Assembly: GCA_037954325.1 (NCBI GenBank)
Contig: JBBMNZ010000030.1
Location: 11,439,001-11,503,000 of the forward strand
Length of the DNA stretch: 64,000 nt
DNA from: Fistularia commersonii
Taxonomy: Eukaryota; Chordata; Actinopteri; Syngnathiformes; Fistulariidae
Direction of reading: 5' to 3'
The stretch's first letter is position 1, and the number at the start of each line of letters is the position of its first letter. Below are positions 48,299-59,582 of the stretch, piece by piece. The translations under genes and the position numbers were made by a program. The notes below the pieces were generated by a model. It did not search any database. It had not been told where the DNA came from and saw nothing but the letters and a program-made list of their open reading frames with translations.

Positions 48299-49019
48299 TG
48301 GACAGAGTAGTGGATAGCCATCATCTGGCAAACACCTTTTTGTCTGTGAAGCAGGACGACCCTGAGGAAAAGTGCCTGCCGAGCCCACGCACCCTCCGCC
48401 CCAAGAAAAACAAAAACAAAAATCAAAACACCTGAGTCCAAGTGTGTCGGCGGAGAGACAGCGGGATAGCTTCCAGCCTCGGCCTATCCTAAAATGACCC
48501 AGCCGCTGCGCGAACTTTGCTACAAACGTGTGGCGCCGACCTCTCCCCCCGAACCTGACTGAACGACAGCGGTCCGCTGGAATCGAAGCAGCGTTAGCCG
48601 GCTGAGATGAGGATTCAAGAGGATTCCAGCCATGTCTTCTCTGCAGCTTGAAAGATCGGTGAAGACACGACCTGGTGAGCTTCCACTGAATGAGAGGGTG
48701 AATGGTTTCTGACTCTATGACCTGAAAGCAACGCTGCGTTTTCCCCTCCTTGCATCTCCTTAATGATCTCTCTCAGCCAAACCTCAAGATTTTTATGAGC
48801 AAATGTAGGGAAGAAAAAGCACCGACTGGCCCGATTTACCCTTTTGGGAGAAACAACAACAAAATGCTGTCAAGAAAAGCTGCCTGAGCTCCCAAATCGC
48901 CCTGCTGGAGCCCTTCGATGTGAACTTGGGCTTTTGACGATAAACTTGAATTTGTCTGGCATTAAGCTGACAAACAAGGCAGTCAGTTTCATTTGTAGAC
49001 ATATTTTATCTGCATGTCC
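48296..49019. other. Unique sequence with SINE-tail traces
   Basis: Traces of the SINE family occur near 48465-48490 (gggatagcttccagcctcgg) and 48690-48710 (gaatgagagggtgaatggtt). No gene recognised. Confidence 0.35.
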
Positions 49020-49225
49020 ACTCATTCATTCATTATCTGGACCTCTACCCAGACATTCAGCCATTCACCCAGTCATTCGTGGGTTTGGACTGTTGGAGGA
49101 TCCCAGAGAACGCAGAGGAACCCCACGCAGTCACGGGGAGAACATGGAGACTCCACACAGAAGGGAACCCTGTGGGAATCCAACCAGGGACCTTCTGGCT
49201 GTGAGGTGGAAGCTCTAACAACTAA
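49020..49225 (-). mobile_element. SINE (DANA/HE1-like)
   Basis: Tail cattcattcatt at 49022, ccattcacccagtcattcgt, cacgcagtcacggggagaac and head gtgaggtggaagctctaaca. This copy is shortened in the middle. Confidence 0.7.
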
Positions 49226-49345
49226 ACTAGAAGTATCCAGGAGCAGAAATTCAAACACGGGAATGAAAGAAAAAGGACTGATTGTGAAATATTCATGTTT
49301 AAAACCCTTTGCATTCCAGTTCAGGAACCCCAGATCCCATACTGC

Positions 49346-49373
49346 GCACACACACACACACACACACACACAC
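49346..49373. repeat. (CA)n microsatellite
   Basis: About 13 CA units. Confidence 0.9.
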
Positions 49374-50765
49374 TGTTAATCTAAGCTGCAGTTGTTCATA
49401 CAGACAACGGAGTTATTAGGCTGAAGTGAGCACATGGGGCTTTCTCCGTGTTGGAAATAATCACTCGTGTGCTCGTCTGAAGGCCAGTATTTAATGTTGG
49501 AGCACAAAGATCTCATGATTCTCAGGGTTCCACCGAGTGTGTGGAGACGCAAGGCGAACGCACACCCTGCACTTTGCACGGATTACATGGCCCGCAGCTG
49601 AATAAACACTGAAATGACATTTAAGCCTGCTGGATTAAAAAATAATCAAAAACAAAACATCTTGAGCTTAAAAACATCAACAGCAACCAAGCCAGTAGAT
49701 CTTCAGAGTCCAGCGTGTGAACAGAATGGTTGGAATCGTCTTCTGGAGTCCACAGACAGTCAGCTCGCTGCAACAGTTTTTAAAACAAAACGTGAACGAG
49801 CGATGAGGAACGCATTCGACTCCCGACGGTCGGAGGGAGAACGTGCACGGTGAGCGGTTCGGACCACATCTGGAGACCAAACTCTGGCGAACATCAAGAT
49901 GCTCTAAACCTGCGATGAACATTACACGTCTCTATACGACGTGTGAACGCTTGCATCAACTGCATTGATGAAGACCTTCATCAATCACAATATCAGCGTT
50001 GCCTTCAGCCCAGCAGACGTGAGGAGGGTCAGGGTCATGAGGAGGTGATGAGGCCCTCCAGGGGAGAGCAAATAGACACGCTGATAAAAATCCACCATCC
50101 GCTTTGGAAAACATGTTGCAAATAAGTAACAGAGAGCACTTGTTTATCTTCTCTGAATTTGTATTGGCCGCTTTCCCCGTCTCTGCCTCCCACGTCAGTC
50201 CACACGCAGACCACGTTCTCCACGGCGACGCTGACTCGGTGGGGATGGGGACGACGGACAATTAGCGAACACTAGAAGGGGAATGCTAGATATATCAGCG
50301 TCAATGATATTCTGGGACCCACACATTTCTATACGAGGGGGGGATTTTTAGGAAAAATGAACGAACAAACGAAAAACGTCTCCAGGAATCCGCTGCAGCC
50401 AGACCATTTTATGAGGATCTATTTTTCTCCACGTGACTGTCTGTGTCGGACGGCTCACAACCCAATGTTCACCTTCGGCATCTGGGCCGTTTATTGGAGA
50501 TGCAAGCCTTGGCCCGTGACGAGGCCCATAACTCAACTCCCAAACATCTACATTTCCAATCCCTGCAGACTCCTGCATGGACATGCTGTCAACTGGAAGA
50601 CCAAGAATGTCTATCTGTGCATCAAATCCAGTAAGTACCTGCAAAGAAACACATAATAAGCGAGCATGCCCTGACAAATTATTAGTCACTGAGGTGTTTC
50701 TATGTTATTTTGTCAATGCTACCGTTGCAAAAAAATGAAAAAAAAAAAAAAAAATTAGAAAAAAG
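49374..50765. other. Unique non-coding sequence
   Basis: An A tract lies at 50736-50754. The frame at 50357-50656 ends near CCAGTAAGT, a good donor-like match at about 50629-50637, but has no recognisable protein. Confidence 0.35.
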
Positions 50766-51080
50766 AAATTACTGCAAGCCCTTGATTTACGGTGTTCTCG
50801 ATCTGCGGCATTTCCTGGTTGTCGGCGTCTTAGAAGTTATCAAGAAAGTCTCGGCCCCTCGTTCCGACGTACGGTGTTTCCAAAGAAAATCTGGTGCAGG
50901 AACTACTTGGCAGGTGGAGTGGAAGGATACGAGGACACGCAGCCCCATGTGAGGAAGACGGATCTGTTTACCTTCACCGCTTTATCCTTGTCAAGATCTT
51001 CTTCTGATGGCGACCCGACTCGAATTTCTTCCCTTGAAGACGTTTCACTTCTCATCCAAGACGTTTATTTCACATCAGTT
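50766..51080. mobile_element. Teleost repeat fragments
   Basis: cttgatttacggtgttctcg and later gacgtttcacttctcatcca are common fish repeat blocks. The second matches the foldback arm at 61.0 kb. The parent element is not known to me. Confidence 0.4.
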
Positions 51081-51962
51081 TTTTAGCCCTCCATTTTGGC
51101 TCCCGGGCGTAAATCACTCTCCTGATGGCGGCGCTTCGGAGAGAGGAACGCCTCTCCACGGAAGGGAAGCTAGATATGACGGAAATCTCAGGAAAGCCTG
51201 ACCGGCCGAGATCTCCGGCAGAGGTGAGTTTGGAGGAGAAGAGGTCGGACCTGACATCAGACGCACGGTTGGATGTGGTGGAGAACAGCGGACCACGCCT
51301 GAGATAAAACGTCAACAAGGTGTTCTGCTCTGAAAAGCCAGATTAAGATCGACCTCTCCGCCTGAGAAAAGTCCTTTTTGTCTCCCGGAGTCCGTTAGGA
51401 AGCCGTGCTTCCTGTCCACATCCTCACTTCCTGCCTGAGATTGTGTTATCAGACATGAGAAGGTGAGGGTATCATGTTCCAGTAAAAACACAGATGCAAC
51501 ACAGAACATGGAGACGCTGCCAGATTTCACGGAGTTCACAGCACGACGTCATAACACTTCATAACGTCTGAACCAAACACTTCCACCGGCCATAGTTCAC
51601 CCTCACGCCAGCAGTAGGGAGATGTTTCAGTCGGGCTGACTGACACAGGGATCATGACGGATGGTAAGTTCGGAGGGAAAGCTTAGCCGTTCATACATGC
51701 AGGGAATCCAATGTGGATTAACGCTGAACAGCAGTGGACGGCGATACTGAACGGCTGCGTGCTGTTGAGGAAAACGCAGATATTAGAAATTAAACTGGTA
51801 GTTAATCCCGTTTATCAGAAGAACTTCGAAGGAAATCATCAGCTAGATGTCTAAAGTACATCAAGATACTTCCTAAAAGTAAAGAAGGAAACGCAATAGA
51901 GGAATAATTCACAGAAAAATCAGCATGCGATGTTGGATCTTTTTTCCTTGAGGCTGCTGCCC
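51081..51962. other. Unique non-coding sequence
   Basis: ATGGCGGCG at 51125 starts a 60-codon frame that meets GAGGTGAGT at about 51221-51229, so it could be a first exon, but the peptide (MAALRREERLSTEGKLDMTE...) is unrecognised and C lies at -3. I record it without calling a gene. Confidence 0.3.
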
Positions 51963-51974
51963 TCGGGGGCTACA

Positions 51975-52420
51975 GCCTCCATTTCTCCCTCAGCCAATCA
52001 CCTGCCTCCATTTCTTCCTCAGCCAATCACCTGCCTCAATTTCTTCCTTTGCCTCAATTTCATCCGTATCCAATCACCTGCCTCCATTTCTCCCTCAGCC
52101 AGTCACCGGCCTCTATTTCTCCCCAGCCAATCACCTGCCTCCATTTCTCCCTCAGCCAATCACCTGCCTCCATTTCTCCCTCAGCCATTCGCTAGCCTCA
52201 ATTTCTTCCTCAGCCAGTCACCGGCCTCCATTTCTTCCTCAGCCTCAATTTCATCCTTAGCCAATCACTGGCCTCCATTTCTCCTTCAGCCTGTCACCAG
52301 CCTCCATTTCCACCCAGCCAATCACCTGCCTCCATTTCTCTGTCAGCCAATCACCTGCCTCCATCTCTCCCTGAACCTATCACCTGCCTCCATTTCTCCC
52401 TGAACCAATCACCTGCCTAA
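51975..52420. repeat. 29-bp minisatellite, about 14-15 units
   Basis: The unit ccaatcacctgcctccattt plus ctccctcag repeats with variants (ccagtcaccgg, cctcaatttcatcc). Adjacent ccaat anchors at 52156 and the next at 52185 give a 29-bp period. A 157-codon frame through it is open only because the repeat lacks stops in all three frames. Confidence 0.9.
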
Positions 52421-52429
52421 ATCTCACCC

Positions 52430-52575
52430 TCTCCTCTCACACCATCTACCTTCCTGTCCTCCTTCCATCCATGAACCTCCTCTCTGGTCTTCCTTCAGAC
52501 CTCCAACCTCAGCATCCTTCCACCCAGATCTTCTCCATCCCTCCTCCACCTGTTCCAACCTGCCTGCATGCGTTT
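52430..52575 (-). mobile_element. RTE/BovB-like LINE 3' fragment
   Basis: The reverse complement reads ggagggatggagaagatctg, ggtggaaggatgctgaggtt and gatggtgtgagaggagaggg, matching the copies at 21.9 and 39.0 kb. It abuts the minisatellite. Confidence 0.7.
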
Positions 52576-52813
52576 CCAATTATGCACGGATTAAATTGGG
52601 GAAATCATTGACAAAACAATACCAACATCAACCAATTAGGGTAAAATTAGACAGAATTATGTCAGAAATCAACAATAAAAAGCGCCCCATGAAAGAACTC
52701 ATGAACACGTGAACCTGCCAGGAGAAACCACTGAGCCATGAGGCACTGAAGTTCCACATTTGAATGACTGCAAAATCTGCAAAGTCAGAGGTTGGAGCAA
52801 AAATAACCAGGGC
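52576..52813. other. Unique non-coding sequence
   Basis: Nothing recognised. Confidence 0.35.
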
Positions 52814-52816
52814 GCA

Positions 52817-52850
<34 letters not shown>
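52814..52850. repeat. (CA)n microsatellite
   Basis: A CA tract with one TA interruption. A second TG-rich patch follows at 52962-52993. Confidence 0.9.
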
Positions 52851-52854
<4 letters not shown>

Positions 52855-52993
52855 TGCTCGCATGTGCAAGCATGCACACACACAGGTTTAGGCATTTTTC
52901 AAAAGCATTTCAATAAAAATGGAATTAAATCGCTGTTGTGCTCCAGACAGGCTCAGATTGTTGTGTGTGTATGTGTGTGTGTCTGTGTCTGTG

Positions 52994-53291
52994 AAATTAA
53001 TAAAACAGAAATCCTGGTGAAAAAAAAAAACATCCACGCAGGGAAAAAAAGCGTCCTCTGAATGCCTTTTCCCCCGAAACGGTGGCGTAATTTTGAAAAT
53101 GGGACTCACACACAGAAAGAGGCGCTCGGCTCGGACCAGTCGAGGGAACGCCGGGGTGCCGTGAAGGACACCCGCCATTTTCAAAGCACAACCAGGGCGG
53201 GGGTGGGGGACGATGGAGATTAATTAATCAAGAGTTTTCTAGATAAAGCACTGCTGCGGACGAGAGGCGATGAGGTCTGTCCCGACCCCCT

Positions 53292-53294
<3 letters not shown>
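52994..53294. other. Unique non-coding sequence
   Basis: A tract at 53021-53030. No gene recognised. Confidence 0.35.

Positions 53295-53348
<54 letters not shown>
53295..53348. repeat. (CAG)18 trinucleotide repeat
   Basis: Eighteen uninterrupted CAG units. No ORF of more than 60 codons contains the tract, so it is probably non-coding. Confidence 0.95.
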
Positions 53349-53349
<1 letters not shown>

Positions 53350-54199
53350 TCAGGCAGACACCATGACCTCAAATACCCTCAGCTGAGGACGGGTGCTGCC
53401 TTCAAGTGCTCACTGGAAACTTCCAGATTACATAATTCGACCAGGGATCGTCCTGCATTCTGACCGCTTGTGGATGGACGTGAAGCCGCTGCGTGGAAAG
53501 GTCACGTTTACGTGTTGCCGCCCTGTTCTGAGAGACAATGGCAAGACCCCCCCCCCTCCCGTTCATCTGTGCACGGCCGATCCCTCACACCATCATACAC
53601 TCCAAATAAACTAAAAAGCTGCAAGTAGGTTTTGACACATTCTTCTTAAATCATCCAAAACCAATCCGATGCTCGCTTTTTTTATGTCGTTTATTGACAA
53701 AGCACACATTTGTGATGTGGATCGGTAAATATTTGTGTTTTGCAGCAGTGGCTGACATTGCTCTCCACTCTCCTGCCCTTAAATAAATTGTGAAATTCCC
53801 TCTCCGGTTGGTGCACACTCGTAATGCCGGCGTCGCCTGACGGGCCATGAAGGCATCATTTCAAGCTCTTCACGGTGACATGTCACCTATCGCACTGCAA
53901 CGAACCACCGGGCAGGGATAGAAGGCAGGGATTCCTTTGCAAACAGGCCGCCCAGGTGTCAGCTTAGATTCAAACAAATGTGAGAGTAAAAACGAAATAG
54001 CCGGGAGACCCGGGCTGCGGGGTCGCCGGTGTCCGGGCTTCTGCAGCCCTGACAGATGTTCGCCCAGCGGTTCCTCCGAATCTCCGTCCTCAGAGGGCCA
54101 TTTCCGAACAACCCAAAGCCAAACATCTCTCTGACACACTACCAGGACGCGGTTCTAGTCAGCTTTCGTTTTGTCTGAGGCTCGGAAGAACCGCAACTT
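53349..54199. other. Unique non-coding sequence
   Basis: No gene recognised. A poly(C) patch lies at 53547-53556. Confidence 0.4.
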
Positions 54200-54967
54200 C
54201 AAAATTCCAACTCCCTGAAGTGGCCATGGAAGGTAGCACGGGTGCGTGCTTTCCCCTCTGCTCCGGCAGAACTTCCTGCCAAATATTGGCGAATTTTAAA
54301 AACACTCACTTTCTGTCGGAGTTTACGAGCCGTTAAAGTGACAACGAAGCTTCCACCCGGATCAATCGGAGCCGGTGTTTGATTCGGCTGCCAGAACACG
54401 TCGCAGAAATCGGATCTAATCGAAACTTTTTCCCGGTACGGTGAGCCTCTCCCCGCCGCCTTGCACCGACGACCTGCGCCGTCGCCGGCGGTTCGGAGGC
54501 GGCAGAAAGTTTCCCCCGTTTCCTGATAAAGTTGTTGCGGCGACATAAAGAAGCCGCCCGAATCCTCCGCGACCCCGAGAAAAGTGGGGAAACGTCCCGG
54601 TCGGATCGAAGCGGGTGCGCACACGCCGGCGCGGAGCGAGTCAAAACTGAATCACAAGAAAGTTGAGCGCGGTTCGGTTCGGCGGCGCGGATAGAAACGC
54701 GGGCTTAAGGTGTGCTGGGTTTTAGAGGGGGTCCGGCAGGTCGGGGGCCCCGGACTCCCGCTGGTGGGAAGGGGTGTGAAAAGCGTAAACAAGACAGAGA
54801 AAACCTACCGCATATGCAGGACGAAGCTCCGCGCCCGGTGGTGCAGTCAGCCCCGGAGTCTGCACATTCCTCCCCGCAGCCTGCAGCTCCGGAGGCGGAA
54901 GGCGGCGGCGAGCAGCGCCGGTGCTTTTCACCTGAAATGACCCGCGCCGGTGCAAACCAGGCGACGG

Positions 54968-55032
<65 letters not shown>

Positions 55033-55330
55033 TGCGCGCGCGCGTTCGTCTGCTGCGCCCGGGCCAGGCGTGTATCCGCGGCCGGGCGGAGTGGACGCCA
55101 GGGGGAAAAGTTCCGCCGCCGAAGCCGGGCGGGGATGCTCGCCGCCCGGGGAGGAGCAGCAGCGGGACCGTGGCGCTCCGGCTCGGCCGCGGACGGAGGA
55201 AGCCTCGCCCTGCGCGCTGCTGCCGACTCCGGCGCTCTGTCGACGGCGGCGGCTCCTGCTGGAGGCCTGGGCCGGGGCAGGAAGCTGGGCGGGCGGCGGG
55301 CGGGCGTGTACGTCTGTGTGCGTGTGTGTG
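54200..55330. promoter_or_regulatory. CpG-island-like domain, possible promoter
   Basis: A sustained GC-rich stretch with many CpG dinucleotides (especially 54430-54680 and 55040-55310) contrasts with AT-rich flanks beginning at 55340. Overlapping frames of 100-315 codons occur in four or more frames, the usual effect of GC richness, and none resembles a known protein. CpG islands of this length often mark 5' ends of vertebrate genes. Donor-like signals occur on both strands (plus near 54439, minus near 54303), so the direction of any gene is unresolved. Confidence 0.5.
54969..55045. repeat. 77-bp alternating pyrimidine-purine tract, (TG)n to (CG)5
   Basis: A run from CG through about 28 TG units, one TATG, three TG and five CG keeps strict pyrimidine-purine alternation for 77 nt inside the CpG-rich domain. 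Such tracts are prone to form Z-DNA. Confidence 0.9.
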
Positions 55331-55700
55331 ATGAGTGCAGTTTGACAAAAACAACAACAACAACACAAACAATGATAAGAAAGAGAAATTATTGTGATGG
55401 TCATTATTATATTGTCAGTAATGATAATAATTATCACGATCATATTCGTATTCAGAATACAATGATACCCGTACTTTTGTTACTGTTATCATTATTACGG
55501 CGCTACGGTTATTATGAAAAAAAAAAAACGATGTCGATAATAATGTCAATAAATATAAAAGTAAAAATGATTGTTATTATGGTGACAAGTGTTATTGTAA
55601 ATTTGTATTATCTTTACAATAAGCAACCTCGTGAATCTAGGATAATCATGATTACATGAAAATAAACCGCTCAAATTTCAGCTTAGTTAAGGGTCTAATG
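55331..55700. repeat. AT-rich cryptic trinucleotide region
   Basis: Scattered ATT, ATC, ATA and AAC triplets (for example attattatattgtcagtaat) form cryptic simple sequence directly after the CpG-rich domain. No gene. Confidence 0.5.
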
Positions 55701-56371
55701 TGATTCTCTGTGATTAAAATTGAGATTCAAGATTCAAAGCGTTTATTGTCATTAGCATAGATCAGAAACGTGTTTCCCTGGGAAGGGAAATTCATACTTT
55801 GCTGTCCACAGTGAATTTGGATACGAATTGATGAGAAATAATTATCATAAACATTTTACAAATATATGAACATTGTGACAGTGCAATAATAATTAAAACA
55901 AATTATTGACAGTTTCACAATATCGTTCTCCTAAAAGGTGTCGAGATAGTGAAAATCCTTAAGATCTAAATTAATCAGGAAATGGGGAGAATCCGAGCAT
56001 AGGGACCCGGGCCTCCTACTGGATGCAAGAGGAGCTCAAAGAATTCATTGCAAAAAGAAATAATTCAGAACGTGAACACAAGAATTAATATACCAAGGTG
56101 TTCAAGATAATCCAGAGACTTCCATGTCAGCAGTTTCATGAAGAAGCGTTTTTCAACATTCCAGCGCGTGTGTGTGAAACCGCTCGCAACAAACACAAAA
56201 ATCTGTTCGGCGGGAAGCGGACGCCGCTTTGGGCTTGGAGCGGCCTCTTGGAACCAGAGAGGTAAATAACTGCGGGCTAAAGACACTTTGCATAGGTGCA
56301 GGTCTGGGCTGGCACTTGCAGAGGCAGGACCGGACCGACAGCTTTGCTCCAGACATGCATTATCACCTAAT
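55701..56371. other. Mostly unique, with one repeat-like patch
   Basis: 55738-55800 (gcgtttattgtcattagcat, ggaagggaaattcatacttt) resembles a common fish repeat 3' end. The rest is unrecognised. Confidence 0.35.
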
Positions 56372-56399
56372 CAGTGTTTGTGTGTGTGTGTGTGTGTGT
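56372..56399. repeat. (TG)n microsatellite
   Basis: About 13 TG units with one TT interruption. Confidence 0.9.
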
Positions 56400-56439
56400 A
56401 ACATACACCAGGCATCCAGCCATTCACAGGCCGGTGTCT

Positions 56440-56575
56440 GCTCCGTCTGCACAACTGCCATGCCAGAAGGCAAGCAGGGGGTTCGGGTCTTGCCCGAGGA
56501 CCCTTGGGGACACAACCAGGAGGAGCCGGGAATCAAACCGCTAACCTCCCAGTCAGAGAGACTCTAACAGCTGAG
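56440..56575 (-). mobile_element. Second-family SINE-like fragment
   Basis: gggttcgggtcttgcccgag, then aggagccgggaatcaaaccg and ctaacctcccagtcagagag, a tRNA-headed repeat end on the minus strand, matching 43950-44075. Confidence 0.5.
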
Positions 56576-57234
56576 ACTGCCATATAAACATATAAATGAA
56601 AGATAAATAAATAATTTTAGTATGAATACATGACCGAATGGACAACCAATCACATTTTGCATTGACGAATCCACAGTTTTGACACGATCCTCACAATTAG
56701 AATAATGAGTGATGGATGATTGAAAGACCCCCGCCCCCGCCCCTCCTTCCCTTCCATGAATTTCCGATCAGGTAATTTTGTAAAAGTTTGTTTCCGTGCC
56801 TTTGTTTCACCAACGAGCGTCTGATGCTAACAGAGACGCCTGTTATCCAGCGCTGGAAGGGATGTCTTCTCTGCCAGACACCGAGGAGACTAAGGCGGAC
56901 AATGGATCCTTTCTCGAAGTCTATTTCAAGTGAATCGACTGAAAATCCACTTTATTTTGAACTTGGAACCATTTTGTCTAAGATGTCAGTTGGCTCAATG
57001 AGGTCTCTTTTGATAAAGCCGTTTCCTGCTCCGTCACATGTCGTGCCCTGTGTTTTGAATAGATTGATGATTTACGCCGAGAGGCCCAGAGACTCCCTCT
57101 TGGAGGCGAGCCTGCTACAGGAGGACAGCAGTAAGCACTTGCAGAAAGGTTGTCTTCTGTAAGATGCCGGGGAAGGAGCCCTCTGACAGCTTCTTGCACT
57201 TTTCTGGTCTCTTCCAGGTGTTCCAGGCCAAAAA
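56576..57234. other. Unique non-coding sequence
   Basis: A 124-codon plus frame at 56788-57162 is unrecognised. It precedes the Rex3 remnant and may include undetected decayed LINE. Confidence 0.35.
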
Positions 57235-57745
57235 TCAACAATAGTCTTCAGAGAAGTATCATTGGATCTGTGGCCAAATGTCTCAGACACTTGGGCGAGG
57301 AGATCGAAATAGCTGGCAGATGATCTCCACCTGGTGGAGAGTGCAAGCCGGAGGCCCTGAGCTCTCTTGGGCAGATCCAGCAATCCTAGATGGTTAGTTG
57401 AGTTTAGCAAGGGCCCTGGTGGAGAACCTTGTGTGTAAGGTCTTCTGTTCACATTTCTTTCCTCTGCATTCATTGTGGGAAAGGTGAGGGACGTGGAATC
57501 TGAATGGTCCATAATTGGAGGCCTCCACTGTGGGAGCGTCCCACTGAGCCGGTGTTTGAAGTTTATCCGTGCTTCTCGTCGCCGAGAATCATCTGGGGAC
57601 ACCAGAGGCGTGGAGGCTGGGTGTGGTTGGCCAAGGCTTTGGTGGTCATGGAAACGCCAATGGACAAGGACTTATGGTTGGCTTCGGGGAGGATTTGGAA
57701 AACTCTTGGACCACTCAGGAAAGGGAAGCAAGGATTTGCCAAAGG
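57235..57745 (+). mobile_element. Rex3-like LINE remnant, endonuclease end and linker
   Basis: Sequence parallels the Rex3 segment that contains the APE-endonuclease end: tctcagacacttgggcgagg, then ctggcagatgatctccacct at 57313 corresponding to the LSTDHHLVV motif. Here the motif reads LADDLHLVE, so the catalytic histidine (SDH) is lost. Further on, VRDVESEWSIIGGLH at about 57484 matches the GDIESEW linker region, and gtcatggaaacgccaatgga matches the following part. All frames are broken. Confidence 0.65.
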
Positions 57746-58039
57746 TTGTAAAATAGTTGGTGAGACTTGGGCGTGTTGGGCCTGGTTCTAGGATTAAACT
57801 CAAATACACTGAATGTGACAAAAATAAAGATGTAGCACACAGGAGACCCGTTGGCCTCCAGTGAGAACATCGGATGGTTTCACTGCCATTTGCAGAAAGA
57901 TTTTTGTAGTTACCAGTTTGCTGTTTCTTTGGAGCGTCACCTGTTGGATTGTCTTCCCTTGTTTGGCATTGCTAGTAAATCCTTCAGCAAAGACTTTTGG
58001 ACCTGGCGAGTGTTTGCTCTCTGTGAAGGACTCTCCTCC
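57746..58039. other. Unrecognised sequence between Rex3 segments
   Basis: The RT core expected here is missing or too diverged to recognise. The stretch could be a deleted and mutated RT domain or an unrelated insertion. Confidence 0.35.
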
Positions 58040-58440
58040 TGTCAGGTGAGCCAGAAAGCAAAGCTCCCAGTTTACCATTCCATTACTGTTACAACTCTCA
58101 GCAAATGTCAAGACCTTTGGGTTCTGACAGAAAGAGCGAGGTCTCCGATACAAGGACTGTGGTCCCTCTGCCTCGGACAGAGTGTGAGGATCCCCGGCAC
58201 CCCGAGGAAGGATGGAACAGCCGCCGCTCCCTCACATCCAAATGAGTCAGTTGAGGTGATCCGGGCCTTCAGTCAGGATGCCTCCTATTCAGAGTCCGAC
58301 CGAGCATGTCATCCTGGAGCCAGGCCCTGCGGCTGACCCAGAACATGCTGCCAGGCTCATCCTGCCTGGGAATGCCTTGGGGTTGCCCAGGAAGAAGCTT
58401 TGGACATAGATGCCTGGGTACTCCATTTTAGTATGAGAAT
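58040..58440 (+). mobile_element. Rex3-like LINE remnant, C-terminal part
   Basis: gtgagccagaaagcaaagct corresponds to the ELSRKAKLS region. gacagaaagagcgaggtctc corresponds to TERTRSRI, and gagtcagttgaggtgatccg with tcaggatgcctcct corresponds to the SQLRWLGHL and RMPP region. Multiple stops and indels are present. It pairs with the 57.2-kb segment as one decayed insertion. Confidence 0.65.
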
Positions 58441-59582
58441 GCCTCTTTCTGAGCCGTTGTGATGGCCATAACCCGAGAAGGTAGCAGTGACCTACTGAGA
58501 AGACTCTTAGCCAAGAGCAAACTCGCAATGGGCTCAACTATGAAAGCAGCCCAGTGTGCGAGGCAGACGTTGTCCATCGTGAACCATGTCTCGCTGGTTT
58601 AAACCCCCACGACCCTCCCTGTGTACTACGGAGTTTGTTTGTGAGGAAATGGGATATCTCCCTGAAGATCCCTGGTGTAATCTTCCTGGTGTCCTCGTCT
58701 GCATCTGATTCTGGACCCGACTGCTCTTACTCCACATGAACAAGGGCAAAGTGTAAAGTCCTAGGACTCTTATGGCCTTTCAACTTCAGGATGTGAGGAA
58801 AATAAATGGTCACCACATGCAGCGTATTCATAAGAGGTTTGTCTGATTATGCAAAACATTTTCATTTCATTAACGCTGGATCAACGCTAATATATAATCA
58901 CAATTGAGGAATGGGAAAATAAATAAATGCGTGTAATCAGAGGTGGAGCTATCATTATCATGTTAATGACAACCAACTGTGGTGAGATATTTGTCCACAT
59001 CTCAATCTGTCATTGTAAAGGGGCTCTTGACAATCAGCCCGACTCTTTAACAAGCGATTTTGAAGAACACAAGAAGAAAATAAGCAAGGAGATCCGTGGA
59101 ACATGTGTTCCTGTGTTCCTCACACCTTGGGCCAGAGTGAAACCCCTTAAAAAGGGATACGTCAATAAATAAATCAAGTTTCGTGAAAAGACACATTTGG
59201 GTTTTTGGATCGCAAACACAAACAGAGACATGATGTTTTCATCAGTAACGGCGTTCAGTGTTGATGTCTTGCTGAAAGAAACAGAAAAATGGTGATTTCT
59301 CACGATTCCCTCTACAGATTCCAGGAAATCGGGCGTGGTGCCGCTCCCGATCGGACATTTCAACCCGTATGTTTATTTTTTATCATTACCGATATTTATA
59401 CGCAGCGCTTTCGGAGATTTCAAGCCGGGGAACTTGTTTGTTTTTATTCTGTCCGTTTCCGGTTCCTCTCCCCTGAATTCCTGCCGCGCTTCGTGTCCTG
59501 CAGCTCCACCAGCCTTCACCTTTTGTCACAAAACGTCTGCAGCAAACAGCCACTGACAGTTGGCAGGAAATAACGTGGCTGC
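58441..59582. other. Unique non-coding sequence
   Basis: No gene recognised. Confidence 0.4.

Noticed and set aside
51930..52403. 157-codon frame rich in SPSANHLPPF-like repeats
   Set aside because: It is a translation of a 29-bp minisatellite. 29 is not a multiple of three, so the frame cycles through all registers, and it is open only because the unit has no stop.
54712..55659. 315-codon plus-strand frame through the CpG-rich domain and the TG repeat
   Set aside because: It is kept open by the TG tract (alternating Cys/Val) and GC-rich sequence, and frames in other registers and on the other strand are equally long. No known domain.
57072..57602. 176-codon minus-strand frame
   Set aside because: It lies antisense to the Rex3-like remnant, where the recognisable motifs are on the plus strand.
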